A stretch of DNA of 9,524 bases from Gammaproteobacteria bacterium (GCA_024280785.1 JAJRPK010000292.1:1-9524); one strand, 5' to 3'; shown: positions 1 through 6,603, numbered from the stretch's first letter. The notes: generated from the sequence alone by a model not told the origin. A program made the numbers and translations.

Positions 1-368
1 ACTACAAGCGTATTGCTGATTTTCGAGTATCAGCTCATATGTTGATTCGACGGGGCGGAGAGCTTGTTCAATTCGTTAATTTTGACCAGCGCGCTTGGCA
101 TGCAGGGGTATCCTGTTTTCAAGGCGAAGAATGCTGTAACGATTTTAGTATTGGCATTGAGTTATAAGGGACAGACACTGACTGTTACGAGAAACCGCAA
201 TACGATGCATTAGCGGCTGTAACATCCGCATTATTGGATTATTATCCTCATCTGGCGAGTGAAAGAATTACCGGCCACCAAGACGTTGCCCCGAGCCGAA
301 AAACAGATCCGGGACCTGGTTTTGATTGGGCTGAATTTCATCGGGCTTTAACTCAATCGCGAGAGTAG
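1..368 (+). pseudogene. ampD: AmpD, 1,6-anhydro-N-acetylmuramyl-L-alanine amidase; 3' part, interrupted by an in-frame stop
   Basis: AmpD is a cytoplasmic zinc amidase that cuts the stem peptide from anhydro-muropeptides during cell-wall recycling. The reading frame that starts at base 3 gives a clear AmpD match: SAHMLIRRGGELVQFV, then RAWHAGVS, then CNDFSIGIEL. A TAA follows at 165-167. The same frame then resumes with GTDTDCYEKPQYDALAAV and ERITGHQDVAPSRKTDPGPG, and ends at the TAG at 366-368. AmpD proteins normally read GIELEGTD here, so one base change (GAA to TAA) explains the stop. The peptide before the stop keeps the conserved Glu of GIE but loses the C-terminal zinc ligands, His in TGHQD and Asp in KTDPGP, plus the Lys before that Asp. 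It should therefore be inactive. No frameshift or other stop is visible, so the lesion is recent or a sequencing error. The 5' end, roughly 60 codons with the first zinc His, lies outside the window. Confidence 0.88.
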
Positions 369-489
369 CTACCGGCCGTATTTTCCTATTTTTTGGGGCG
401 CATTGAGGCCCTAAGTAGGCTAGAGTAACAAGCACAATTGTAAAGATAAGCGAACCGAACCGAGCAATCGATCCTAGAGGAATCCACCT

Positions 490-1482
490 ATGCTGTTTTT
501 AGCAATAATAATTACATGGCTTGCGATCCAGGTTTGGGGCGTGACATCGGCATTGCAATATGACAGCTGGTTTACTTATTGGCGGCAATGGGTTTCCAGG
601 CATGGAGCGAAGCATTTAAATGAGCCTGCTTCGGTGATTTTGCTGCTGCTAGGTCCGGTGTTTGTTGTCGGTTTGATATTGATGGTTTTTGGTGGTTGGT
701 TCTTTGGTATTTTTGGCGTGCTGGTGAATATAGTTGTGTTACTTTATTCATGTGGTAGAGGTAATTACGAAGAACAACTGGATGGATACCGTTACTCGTT
801 AAATCATGATGATGACGATTCTGCTTATCGTGTTGCCGAAGAGCAGTACGGGGTATTGGCTTCGAATCTGGATGACTTACAAACAGGGGTGAGGAGAGTT
901 ATTGGCTACCAAGCTTACGAGCGGTGGTTTGCGGTGGTGTTTTGGTTTATTTTGCTGGGGGCTCCGGGTGCAATCTTTTATCGTCTTTGTCAGTTTGCGG
1001 TAAATTCATCGGGTTCTTCGTCGGATGTAACTGATCGCATATCTGAATATTCGGCTGACGATGATATCGACAAGCAGCAAGTGGAAAATGGCGAAGACGA
1101 ATGTCAAAAACGACTGAATATTTATGCTGAATATACTCATTCAATATTAGGTTGGCTCGATTGGATGCCCTCGAGATTATGGGGATTTTCCTTTGCCTTA
1201 GGCGGCGATTTTGGAGCTATTTATACCGTCTTAAAAAGAGATTTTATACTTCCTATCAGTGTTAATACTCTAATAGAGCGCATTAATCTCGCCGCTATAT
1301 ACGGAGAGCCTGAAGAAAATGAAGACGGCACGATTATCACAAATGCTATGGGCGACACGCCAGCCAATTTTTGCCATGATCGTAGCTGCGTGAAGAAAGA
1401 ACTAAAAGTAATGCAGCAACTTAACAATCGAGCTATGTCGATATGTTTGTTTGCTATAGCGGTTCTAGTGGTAGCCATTTAA
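490..1482 (+). CDS. ampE: AmpE-family inner-membrane protein
   Basis: AmpE is an integral inner-membrane protein encoded next to ampD. It is described as a signalling modulator in beta-lactamase induction, but its biochemical activity is not established. The product is 330 aa. Hydrophobic segments lie at about residues 1-20, 47-66, 68-87, 146-166 and 314-330. The segment YERWFAVVFWFILLGAPGA (about 142-160) and the later LGWLDWMPSRLWGFSFALGG (about 220-239) are typical of the family. The protein is longer than the E. coli one (about 284 aa). Part of the excess is a Ser- and Asp/Glu-rich insert at about 173-206, between the fourth membrane segment and the WMPSRL motif. The ATG at 490 has a good ribosome site, AGAGGA at 476-481. 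The gene starts 121 bp after the ampD stop, and the ampD-ampE order is the classical one, which strongly supports the call. Confidence 0.88.
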   Translation: MLFLAIIITWLAIQVWGVTSALQYDSWFTYWRQWVSRHGAKHLNEPASVILLLLGPVFVVGLILMVFGGWFFGIFGVLVNIVVLLYSCGRGNYEEQLDGYRYSLNHDDDDSAYRVAEEQYGVLASNLDDLQTGVRRVIGYQAYERWFAVVFWFILLGAPGAIFYRLCQFAVNSSGSSSDVTDRISEYSADDDIDKQQVENGEDECQKRLNIYAEYTHSILGWLDWMPSRLWGFSFALGGDFGAIYTVLKRDFILPISVNTLIERINLAAIYGEPEENEDGTIITNAMGDTPANFCHDRSCVKKELKVMQQLNNRAMSICLFAIAVLVVAI

Positions 1483-1509
1483 TTCGAAGAGAGTGTTAGC
1501 GATAGAACT

Positions 1510-1689
1510 ATGGAAAATTTATTTAAATTACTCATCTATCTATTTGTAGCGGTTGCTGTCATGGTTTTGGTTTTGGAACGTATTGGTAAACCGATGGACG
1601 AGCAGCAACAGAGCAAACTATCGAAGTGGGTTTTACCCCTAATAGCCATTTTGTTAATCGCTCAATTATTTCGGCATTATCTATCGTAA
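1510..1689 (+). CDS. Small two-helix membrane protein, unknown function
   Basis: This 59-codon frame starts at the ATG at 1510 and stops at the TAA at 1687-1689. It begins MENLFKLLIYLFVAVAVMVL and ends WVLPLIAILLIAQLFRHYLS. There are two hydrophobic stretches, about residues 5-22 and 40-54. Between them is a short charged linker (LERIGKPMDEQQQSKLSK), so a helical hairpin in the inner membrane is likely. I do not recognise the family. It sits 27 bp after ampE and 53 bp before the phosphopantetheinyl transferase start, on the same strand and probably in the same transcript. The ribosome site is weak: the nearest purine run, GAAGAGAG at 1486-1493, is too far upstream. The regular membrane-hairpin layout and the fit into the gap argue for a real gene, but it could still be a chance ORF. 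Confidence 0.55.
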   Translation: MENLFKLLIYLFVAVAVMVLVLERIGKPMDEQQQSKLSKWVLPLIAILLIAQLFRHYLS

Positions 1690-1742
1690 ATTTTTCATTT
1701 TTTATTATCCATGTTTGTCGTTCGTTTTTGTTGAATTTGCTT

Positions 1743-2537
1743 ATGCCTTTGTTGTCGATAGATAGAAATACGGTTTGGGTAGGTGTTAGCCGATGCAGTG
1801 ACATCAGCGAGTCTCAAGCTGAGTCTTATCGTGTGCTTCTTAGCGACGAAGAAAATGCTCGTAATAAACGCTTTCGATTTAGTCATGATCGGCATAGAGA
1901 TTTGATAGCACGGGCTTTGTTGCGTTGCGCTCTTGGAGATGAGTTAGAAATAGCACCTGAGCGGTTGGTGTTTGAAAAAGGGCGTCACGGTAAGCCGCAG
2001 CTAGTTAGTATTGATGCCGAAGAAAAAGGTCTGTCCTGGAATTCTAAGCCCATTCTTAATAGTGGTTTAGAGTTTAATTTGAGTCATGCTGCTGATTGGG
2101 TTGTTGTGGCGCTTGCTCCGCACAAAGTGGGTATAGACGTTGAATATACGTCGCGAAAAAATGATGTGTTGGCCATTGCGGATCGATATTTTTTCGGTGC
2201 AGAAATCGAAGAATTGTTTTCATTTTCCAAGTCAGAGCAACGAGAACGTTTTTTCGATTACTGGACATTAAAAGAGGCTTATATGAAGGCGCGGGGAGAA
2301 GGAATTTCTTTGGGGTTGAGTAATTTTGGTTTTAGCCTTGCAAATGCGGCAGGGATCTCAATTAATATGAAACCCTGTCTGAAGGATAAATCAGAGGACT
2401 GGCAGTTTGTTTGTATTAGCCCGCAAGCTGAATATCGTTTAGCTATTGCATTGAATCAAAAAAGAAAGGCGACAATTGTTTGCGAAGAGGTGATACCTCT
2501 AGTCTCTCGAAAAAAAGCAGCATGGCATTTAGCATAA
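1743..2537 (+). CDS. 4'-phosphopantetheinyl transferase, Sfp type
   Basis: The enzyme transfers the phosphopantetheine arm of coenzyme A to a serine of carrier proteins, activating fatty-acid, polyketide or non-ribosomal peptide carriers. From the ATG at 1743 it is 264 aa, typical for the Sfp/Gsp group. Family motifs appear in order: GRHGKPQ (80-86), FNLSHA (111-116), VGIDVE (129-134) and WTLKEAYMKARGEG (174-187). The expected magnesium ligands are Asp132, Glu134 and Glu178. The frame stays open upstream to a GTG at 1626, but that start would overlap the preceding small gene and add a hydrophobic stretch foreign to the family. ATG 1743 is preferred although no clear Shine-Dalgarno precedes it. 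No carrier-protein, NRPS or PKS gene lies in the window, so the target is unknown. The msrA start follows 26 bp after the stop. Confidence 0.9.
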   Translation: MPLLSIDRNTVWVGVSRCSDISESQAESYRVLLSDEENARNKRFRFSHDRHRDLIARALLRCALGDELEIAPERLVFEKGRHGKPQLVSIDAEEKGLSWNSKPILNSGLEFNLSHAADWVVVALAPHKVGIDVEYTSRKNDVLAIADRYFFGAEIEELFSFSKSEQRERFFDYWTLKEAYMKARGEGISLGLSNFGFSLANAAGISINMKPCLKDKSEDWQFVCISPQAEYRLAIALNQKRKATIVCEEVIPLVSRKKAAWHLA

Positions 2538-2550
2538 TTCAGCTATTTAA

Positions 2551-2559
2551 TAAGGCGAG
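2551..2559 (+). promoter_or_regulatory. Ribosome binding site of msrA
   Basis: The purine-rich TAAGGCGAG, with AAGG at 2552-2555, sits at normal spacing before the ATG at 2564. The earlier in-frame starts have nothing comparable, so this site fixes the msrA start just after the upstream stop codon. Confidence 0.6.
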
Positions 2560-2563
2560 TAAT

Positions 2564-3202
2564 ATGTTGGATAAACAAACAATGGTTTGTGCCGAAAATG
2601 CACTGCCAGGGCATGTAGATAAAATGCCGGTACCGGCAAGTCATTACGTCAACGGACGTGCCATGTCGTCACCGGTTGGGGAAATATTCGTTCTGCCGGG
2701 TCACCAGCAAGCAATGTTTGGATTGGGGTGTTTTTGGGGGGCAGAAAGAAAGTTTTGGTTGCTGGATGGCGTGCATTTAACGGCTGTAGGCTATGCCGCC
2801 GGTTTTGGTGCTAATCCAAAGTATGAAGAGGTTTGCAGTGGCCAGACGGGACACAACGAAGTGGTGTTAGTGGTATACGATCCATCCGTGGTGAGCTACG
2901 AAAGTTTGCTAAAGGTTTTTTGGCAAAGCCATAATCCGACTCAAGGTATGTGTCAAGGTAATGATAGAGGGACGCAGTATCGATCGGGTATCTATGCATT
3001 TGGTGAGCAGCAGTTACTGGTGGCCAAAGGTTCCGGCGAGCAGTACCAGAGACTTTTGGACGAAGTTAACTATGGGGAAATCACTACAGAAATCATCCCA
3101 GCGCCAGAGTTTTATTTTGCAGAGGAGTACCATCAACAATATTTAGCTAAAAATCCGGGCGGATATTGTGGACTTGGTGGTACAGGGGTAGATTTTTCTT
3201 AA
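2564..3202 (+). CDS. msrA: Peptide-methionine (S)-S-oxide reductase MsrA
   Basis: MsrA reduces the S epimer of methionine sulfoxide, free or in proteins, and is recycled by thioredoxin. From the ATG at 2564 the product is 212 aa, the same length as E. coli MsrA. Its N-terminus (ENALPGHVDKMPV) aligns with that protein's ADALPGRNTPMPV region. The catalytic Cys is C56 in GCFWG. Other hallmarks are GYAAGF, NPKYEEVCSGQTGHNE, NDRGTQYRS and the C-terminal KNPGGYCGLGG, with C202 as the resolving cysteine. E. coli has a further cysteine eight residues later; here that region reads GTGVDFS with no cysteine, so recycling may use two rather than three cysteines. AAGG at 2552-2555 lies 8 nt before this ATG and decides the start over upstream in-frame starts at 2480 and 2522, which overlap the previous gene. 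It converges with the minus-strand cyclotransferase gene, with a 7-bp gap. Confidence 0.95.
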   Translation: MLDKQTMVCAENALPGHVDKMPVPASHYVNGRAMSSPVGEIFVLPGHQQAMFGLGCFWGAERKFWLLDGVHLTAVGYAAGFGANPKYEEVCSGQTGHNEVVLVVYDPSVVSYESLLKVFWQSHNPTQGMCQGNDRGTQYRSGIYAFGEQQLLVAKGSGEQYQRLLDEVNYGEITTEIIPAPEFYFAEEYHQQYLAKNPGGYCGLGGTGVDFS

Positions 3203-3209
3203 TCAATTA

Positions 3210-4091
3210 CTATTGGGTTTCGTCAGGTTTTTCGGTTAATAAATCGATTTCATAAACATGCCGCCAGTTTTTCCCTGTTACTAATAAGCGTTGAGTGCCG
3301 GTTAATAGTGCAATTCCATTGGCTACACCCGCACTACCTAATTTTTTTTCGTGCGCAATAATACGCTTTAGATCGATCAGTCCCTCTGTAATGCCGGTGT
3401 TGGGATTAATTACCGCAATGTATTGGCTTTGCCAAATGTTAGCGAGTACACAGCCATTAACCCACTCCAGTTCATTAAGTTTTTTCAGCGGTCGGCCGAG
3501 GTAAGTAATTTTTACAGTCGACTGCACCATCAATGTTTCGGGATCTCGAAAGCTAAGATATTCAGAGCCATTGCTAGTTACTAGTGATTTTCCATTATGG
3601 GTTATGCCCCAGCCTTCTCCCTCGATTGAAAGGACAGGTACTTGTGGATTTATAATGGGTTTTAAATGGTTCAAATGGTACAGGAATACTTTGCCTGATT
3701 TCCAGGTTAATTGGATAAGTTGTTTTTGCCATATCGTTAGTCCTTCACCAAAATACTTTTTAGCTAAAGCTTGAGTTTGTAGACGCTTACCGCTAATCAA
3801 ATCAATTTGGCTCACGGATGAATGACCGTATTGCCCCGTGGACTCATAGATGTAGCCTTGGTGGTAGACTAGCCCTTGCGTATACGCGTTGGTAGAGTGG
3901 GGATAAGTTGCGCGAACTTTGTAGGGGAGATTAGGAGGGGGCGTTTTAGCATCTGCTTTTGGCAAAGCTTTACTATTTTTACAAAGAAGGGGATTAATGT
4001 CGGCGAGTAGAAGGCTTGGGTTTAGCCCCAGTGGCACAAATAGCAATAGCAGTAAGTGGCGTACTCGTCGTGCGATATGTGTAGGAGCCAA
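3210..4091 (-). CDS. Glutaminyl-peptide cyclotransferase, plant/bacterial beta-propeller type, secreted
   Basis: This family (Glu_cyclase_2) converts N-terminal glutamine of peptides to pyroglutamate and folds as a beta-propeller. The product is 293 aa. A basic start (ARRVRH, residues 7-12) is followed by a leucine-rich core (about 13-30) that reads as a signal peptide with likely cleavage near Ala30, so it probably acts in the periplasm or outside. Family motifs follow: NAYTQGL (68-74), YESTGQYGHS (82-91), FGEGLT (114-119), QLTWK (127-131), GEGWGIT (158-164), SNGS (173-176), LNELEWVNG (205-213) plus ANIW (217-220), and TGKNWRHVYEIDLL near the end. The initiation codon is TTG: bases 4089-4091 read CAA on the plus strand. 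No in-frame ATG lies near the N-terminus. The mnmC stop codon is only 3 bp upstream, so the two genes are almost certainly cotranscribed and perhaps translationally coupled. I infer low translation from the weak start. Confidence 0.88.
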   Translation of the reverse strand: MAPTHIARRVRHLLLLLFVPLGLNPSLLLADINPLLCKNSKALPKADAKTPPPNLPYKVRATYPHSTNAYTQGLVYHQGYIYESTGQYGHSSVSQIDLISGKRLQTQALAKKYFGEGLTIWQKQLIQLTWKSGKVFLYHLNHLKPIINPQVPVLSIEGEGWGITHNGKSLVTSNGSEYLSFRDPETLMVQSTVKITYLGRPLKKLNELEWVNGCVLANIWQSQYIAVINPNTGITEGLIDLKRIIAHEKKLGSAGVANGIALLTGTQRLLVTGKNWRHVYEIDLLTEKPDETQ

Positions 4092-4094
4092 AGT

Positions 4095-6266
4095 TTATTT
4101 TCCGCGTATAAGTTGGCGCACTAGAAATCGTGCGGGAGCAATACTTTGACGCAGTTTATCACCAAATGGAATTGGCAAGCCTTCGATTTGCGCCAATAAT
4201 ATTTCTGTTGCCAGTGGTGCGGTAGTAAAACCATGAGAGCCATAGCCGGTACTCACAAATAGCCCTTGTTCCAGGGGGGCCAGTTGGTCGGGTATTTTTT
4301 TTGCATTTTTTCTTAGGATAGAGAACGTGTCTTTGAACTGTTCTGCGTTGACGACCGGTCCGACTAAGGGAAGGTAGTCAGGTGATACGCAGCGGAACCC
4401 AACACGCGCATTTAAACTTTTCCCGGAGCTTTGCTGTTGACGAATCTGTGTTAATTCTTCGGCAAATGGAGAGTTTGCAGCTAAGCAATCAATCAGACGA
4501 TCTATATTATCGACATTGTCCTCACTATTTATTTCTGTACTTAAGTCGTTAAGGTTATAACTTGCGCCTATCTCATGGAAATACTCAGCATCATTATCAT
4601 TGCTGCTCAGCGGCGGTTTTTTACCGATAATCTGCAGTTCGTTTTTCCGTGATCTAACAGGGGTGATATAACCCTGGGAGCATATTGCAATATTAAGTTT
4701 TTCACTGGCCATTGTTGAGGGGAGTTGAGTTGTTTGACCGCGAATTGCTTTTAGAGGAAGCCAATGAGTTTGTGCAAAACTGGCTGACTGCTGCCCAGCT
4801 GCGATCACGACAATATCAGAACTGATAGAGGCCGTTGTTTGCGTTTGTACTTTCCAGCGATTGTTATCGCGGCTTAAACCGGTGATCGAGGTATTAGCGG
4901 ATAGTTCGATATTGGGATGAGTGGATAATGCAGAACAAATCGACGTGGGATTTAACCACCCTGAATGTGGATAATATATTCCACCTCGCTTGCTGGCTAA
5001 GCCCGCAATTGCTTCCACTTCTGAAAGTGTGACATTTCTTCTCGAATTCAATTCTGGATTGTCGGCTAGAAAGGCTTTTGAAAGTTGTTCATCCAGCTTG
5101 ATCATTCCGTTTAAGCCGCTTGCTAGTTCGGCATCTTCAAGTGAACGGTAGAAGTTTACGGCATAGTGAAAACTAGCTTCGTGAAAGTCAGAGAGACTTG
5201 ATCGCTGTTGGGCTGTACGGGCATAAAGAACCGCTCGATAGTTTCCCGAGGCGGCACTGGCAACAGTCTTCTCGGCAAAGGCTAGCTTGACTTGCCAGCC
5301 GCGATTCGCCAGTTTGTAGGCGATACAGCAGCCGGCAATTCCTGCGCCGATAACTAAAACCTGCTTATTGTCGGTGTTTCGTGGAATTGAAAAATGGCGG
5401 AAATAGCAAGGCGATGTTGTTATATTTCTGTTGTTGACCGTTGTTTGTTCTACCGAACTGCCTGGCAATTTTGGTTTAAAATCAGCGCTAAGCATCTCGC
5501 GCTTGCTACCGAAACCGGGTAATTTATTTATCTTAAAGCCAACAGATTCGAGTTGCTCTCGAACATGACGAGCTACAGAAAAGGTAGCCGCCGTAGTTCT
5601 TAAACCACTGTGTCTGGCAATTAAAGAGAACAATTGGTCGCACCACATGTCGGGATTTCTTGGTGGAGAAAAACCGTCGAGAAACCACGCATCTACTTTA
5701 AGTGTACCTGCGGTTGATACGTTAGGATAAAACTCCATGCGTTCGAGGCCATCACAGCTATCACCAAAGAGAAAAATCAATTTAACACTACGAAATTGTT
5801 CGCAGTCGAACTCTAATAAGTAATCACCAGAAATCGAGTCAGGGTACTGTTCTAGAAGTTGTTCGGCTAATTCAGGGTAGGGGTTATAGTGGGCAAGAAC
5901 TTTTGTTAATGCTTTACGAGTGAGTGGAAATAACTCTGTTACATAATAATACAGAGTTTGTTTTGGTTGATCTTTCAGGTGTTTTACAGAGGTTTTTCGC
6001 CATAAATCCCAAGTAGCCAGAAAGTTAAGGCCCGTACCAAACCCGGTTTCGCCTATAACAAATGTCGATTGGTCTTTGGCTAGAGCTTGCCAACGTCTAT
6101 CTAGATGGTTTCCCTCTAGATAGACGTATTGGGATTCTTCGGCACCGTGGCGTGGATGAAAGTATATATCGTCAAATCGACAAGACTTAATGCCTCCGTT
6201 GCCTTCAATTATAATTTGGTCGCTAGTAGTACAGCTGATTGCTTGGTGATTTTTTGCTTGACTCAT
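4095..6266 (-). CDS. mnmC: Bifunctional tRNA mnm5s2U34 biosynthesis protein MnmC (methyltransferase plus FAD oxidoreductase)
   Basis: MnmC performs the last two steps of mnm5s2U at tRNA wobble position 34. The FAD domain removes the carboxymethyl group of cmnm5s2U, and the SAM-dependent domain then methylates nm5s2U. The 723-aa product contains both domains. The N-terminal methyltransferase has FDDIYF (31-36), the SAM loop GETGFGTGLNFL (72-83), VDAWFLDGFSPPRNPDMW (191-208) and GFGSKREML (251-259). The C-terminal oxidoreductase has the dinucleotide motif VIGAGIAGC (305-313), an ASGN segment near 340, RCVSPDYLPLVGPV and GSHGFTTAPLATE near the end. E. coli MnmC is about 668 aa, so this copy is somewhat long, mainly in the linker and the FAD domain. 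The start is the ATG at 6266; no strong Shine-Dalgarno or promoter precedes it. The cyclotransferase gene follows after 3 bp. Confidence 0.95.
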   Translation of the reverse strand: MSQAKNHQAISCTTSDQIIIEGNGGIKSCRFDDIYFHPRHGAEESQYVYLEGNHLDRRWQALAKDQSTFVIGETGFGTGLNFLATWDLWRKTSVKHLKDQPKQTLYYYVTELFPLTRKALTKVLAHYNPYPELAEQLLEQYPDSISGDYLLEFDCEQFRSVKLIFLFGDSCDGLERMEFYPNVSTAGTLKVDAWFLDGFSPPRNPDMWCDQLFSLIARHSGLRTTAATFSVARHVREQLESVGFKINKLPGFGSKREMLSADFKPKLPGSSVEQTTVNNRNITTSPCYFRHFSIPRNTDNKQVLVIGAGIAGCCIAYKLANRGWQVKLAFAEKTVASAASGNYRAVLYARTAQQRSSLSDFHEASFHYAVNFYRSLEDAELASGLNGMIKLDEQLSKAFLADNPELNSRRNVTLSEVEAIAGLASKRGGIYYPHSGWLNPTSICSALSTHPNIELSANTSITGLSRDNNRWKVQTQTTASISSDIVVIAAGQQSASFAQTHWLPLKAIRGQTTQLPSTMASEKLNIAICSQGYITPVRSRKNELQIIGKKPPLSSNDNDAEYFHEIGASYNLNDLSTEINSEDNVDNIDRLIDCLAANSPFAEELTQIRQQQSSGKSLNARVGFRCVSPDYLPLVGPVVNAEQFKDTFSILRKNAKKIPDQLAPLEQGLFVSTGYGSHGFTTAPLATEILLAQIEGLPIPFGDKLRQSIAPARFLVRQLIRGK

Positions 6267-6382
6267 AAATAGTGTTTGTAACTATTAGGTGGCTGTGCGC
6301 AAAGGGTTGCGACAGCGGCGAAAGTGAATGCCGAGTTAAGACCTTAGGGTAAACTTTAGCTTACCGGACGAGATTTTTGTAG

Positions 6383-6411
6383 CTGACATTGTAGCTGTTA
6401 ATCTTTATACT
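6383..6411 (+). promoter_or_regulatory. Candidate sigma70-type promoter for the DUF1415 gene
   Basis: CTGACA at 6383-6388 and TATACT at 6406-6411 are each five-of-six matches to the -35 and -10 consensus, separated by 17 bp, the optimal spacing. Transcription would begin near 6418 and give a leader of roughly 185 nt before the ATG at 6604. This rests on sequence alone. A second possibility is an extended -10 (TGGTAATAT, 6547-6555) closer to the gene. Confidence 0.5.
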
Positions 6412-6418
6412 GTACCTC

Positions 6419-6443
6419 ATGTATTACTTTATAAATAATACAT
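6419..6443. promoter_or_regulatory. Operator-like 8-bp inverted repeat at the expected transcription start
   Basis: ATGTATTA (6419-6426) and TAATACAT (6436-6443) are perfect inverted copies separated by 9 bp, giving a 25-bp site. It begins just at the transcription start predicted from the promoter at 6383-6411, where a bound dimeric repressor would block the polymerase. AT-only repeats occur by chance in such biased sequence, so this is a suggestion; no regulator gene lies in the window. Confidence 0.35.
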
Positions 6444-6527
6444 AATATATTGATAAATAAGATAATATTATGCACTTCTCATGTCAATTATACACTGTGC
6501 TAGCTAACTTGAAATTGTATTGTAAAC

Positions 6528-6560
6528 GCTGCATGGAAACGCCTCGTGGTAATATGCAGC
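6528..6560. repeat. Inverted repeat in the leader of the DUF1415 gene
   Basis: GCTGCAT (6528-6534) and ATGCAGC (6554-6560) pair perfectly over 7 bp around a 19-nt loop. The site lies 43 bp before the DUF1415 start codon and overlaps a possible extended -10. It could be a leader hairpin or a protein-binding site. There is no U tract after it, so it is not an intrinsic terminator. Confidence 0.35.
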
Positions 6561-6603
6561 TTCAATCATAATCTGGGTAATAGTAAGTGGTACGTAGACA
6601 AGT

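Larger units (their letters stand above)
6267..6603. other. Divergent intergenic region between mnmC and the DUF1415 gene
   Basis: These 337 bp separate two divergent genes and contain no ORF I would call. From the mnmC side they hold a small imperfect hairpin (GGTAAAC/GCTTACC, 6348-6365), a plus-strand sigma70-type promoter (6383-6411), a tract at 6419-6471 with only five G or C bases and two sets of inverted repeats, and an inverted repeat GCTGCAT/ATGCAGC (6528-6560). For mnmC on the minus strand I see no convincing -35/-10 pair. Confidence 0.6.

Noticed and set aside
168..368. Separate downstream gene restarting after the ampD stop
   Set aside because: The only nearby in-frame start is a TTG near 231 without a ribosome site, and the product would lack half the zinc site; a broken ampD is simpler.
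390..411. GGGC/GCCC hairpin between ampD and ampE as a terminator
   Set aside because: The stem is only 4-5 bp, the T run precedes it rather than follows it, and on the other strand the flank is A-rich, so it does not fit an intrinsic terminator in either direction.
947..1478. Minus-strand frames opposite ampE
   Set aside because: They are antisense shadows of a clear membrane-protein gene with no motifs of their own.
3203..3209. Bidirectional terminator between msrA and the cyclotransferase gene
   Set aside because: Only 7 bp separate the stop codons and no GC-rich hairpin with a T run is visible around them.
6452..6470. Fur-box-like GATAAATAAGATAATATTA
   Set aside because: I count only about 11 of 19 matches to the Fur consensus, expected in such AT-rich sequence, and neither neighbour is an iron gene.
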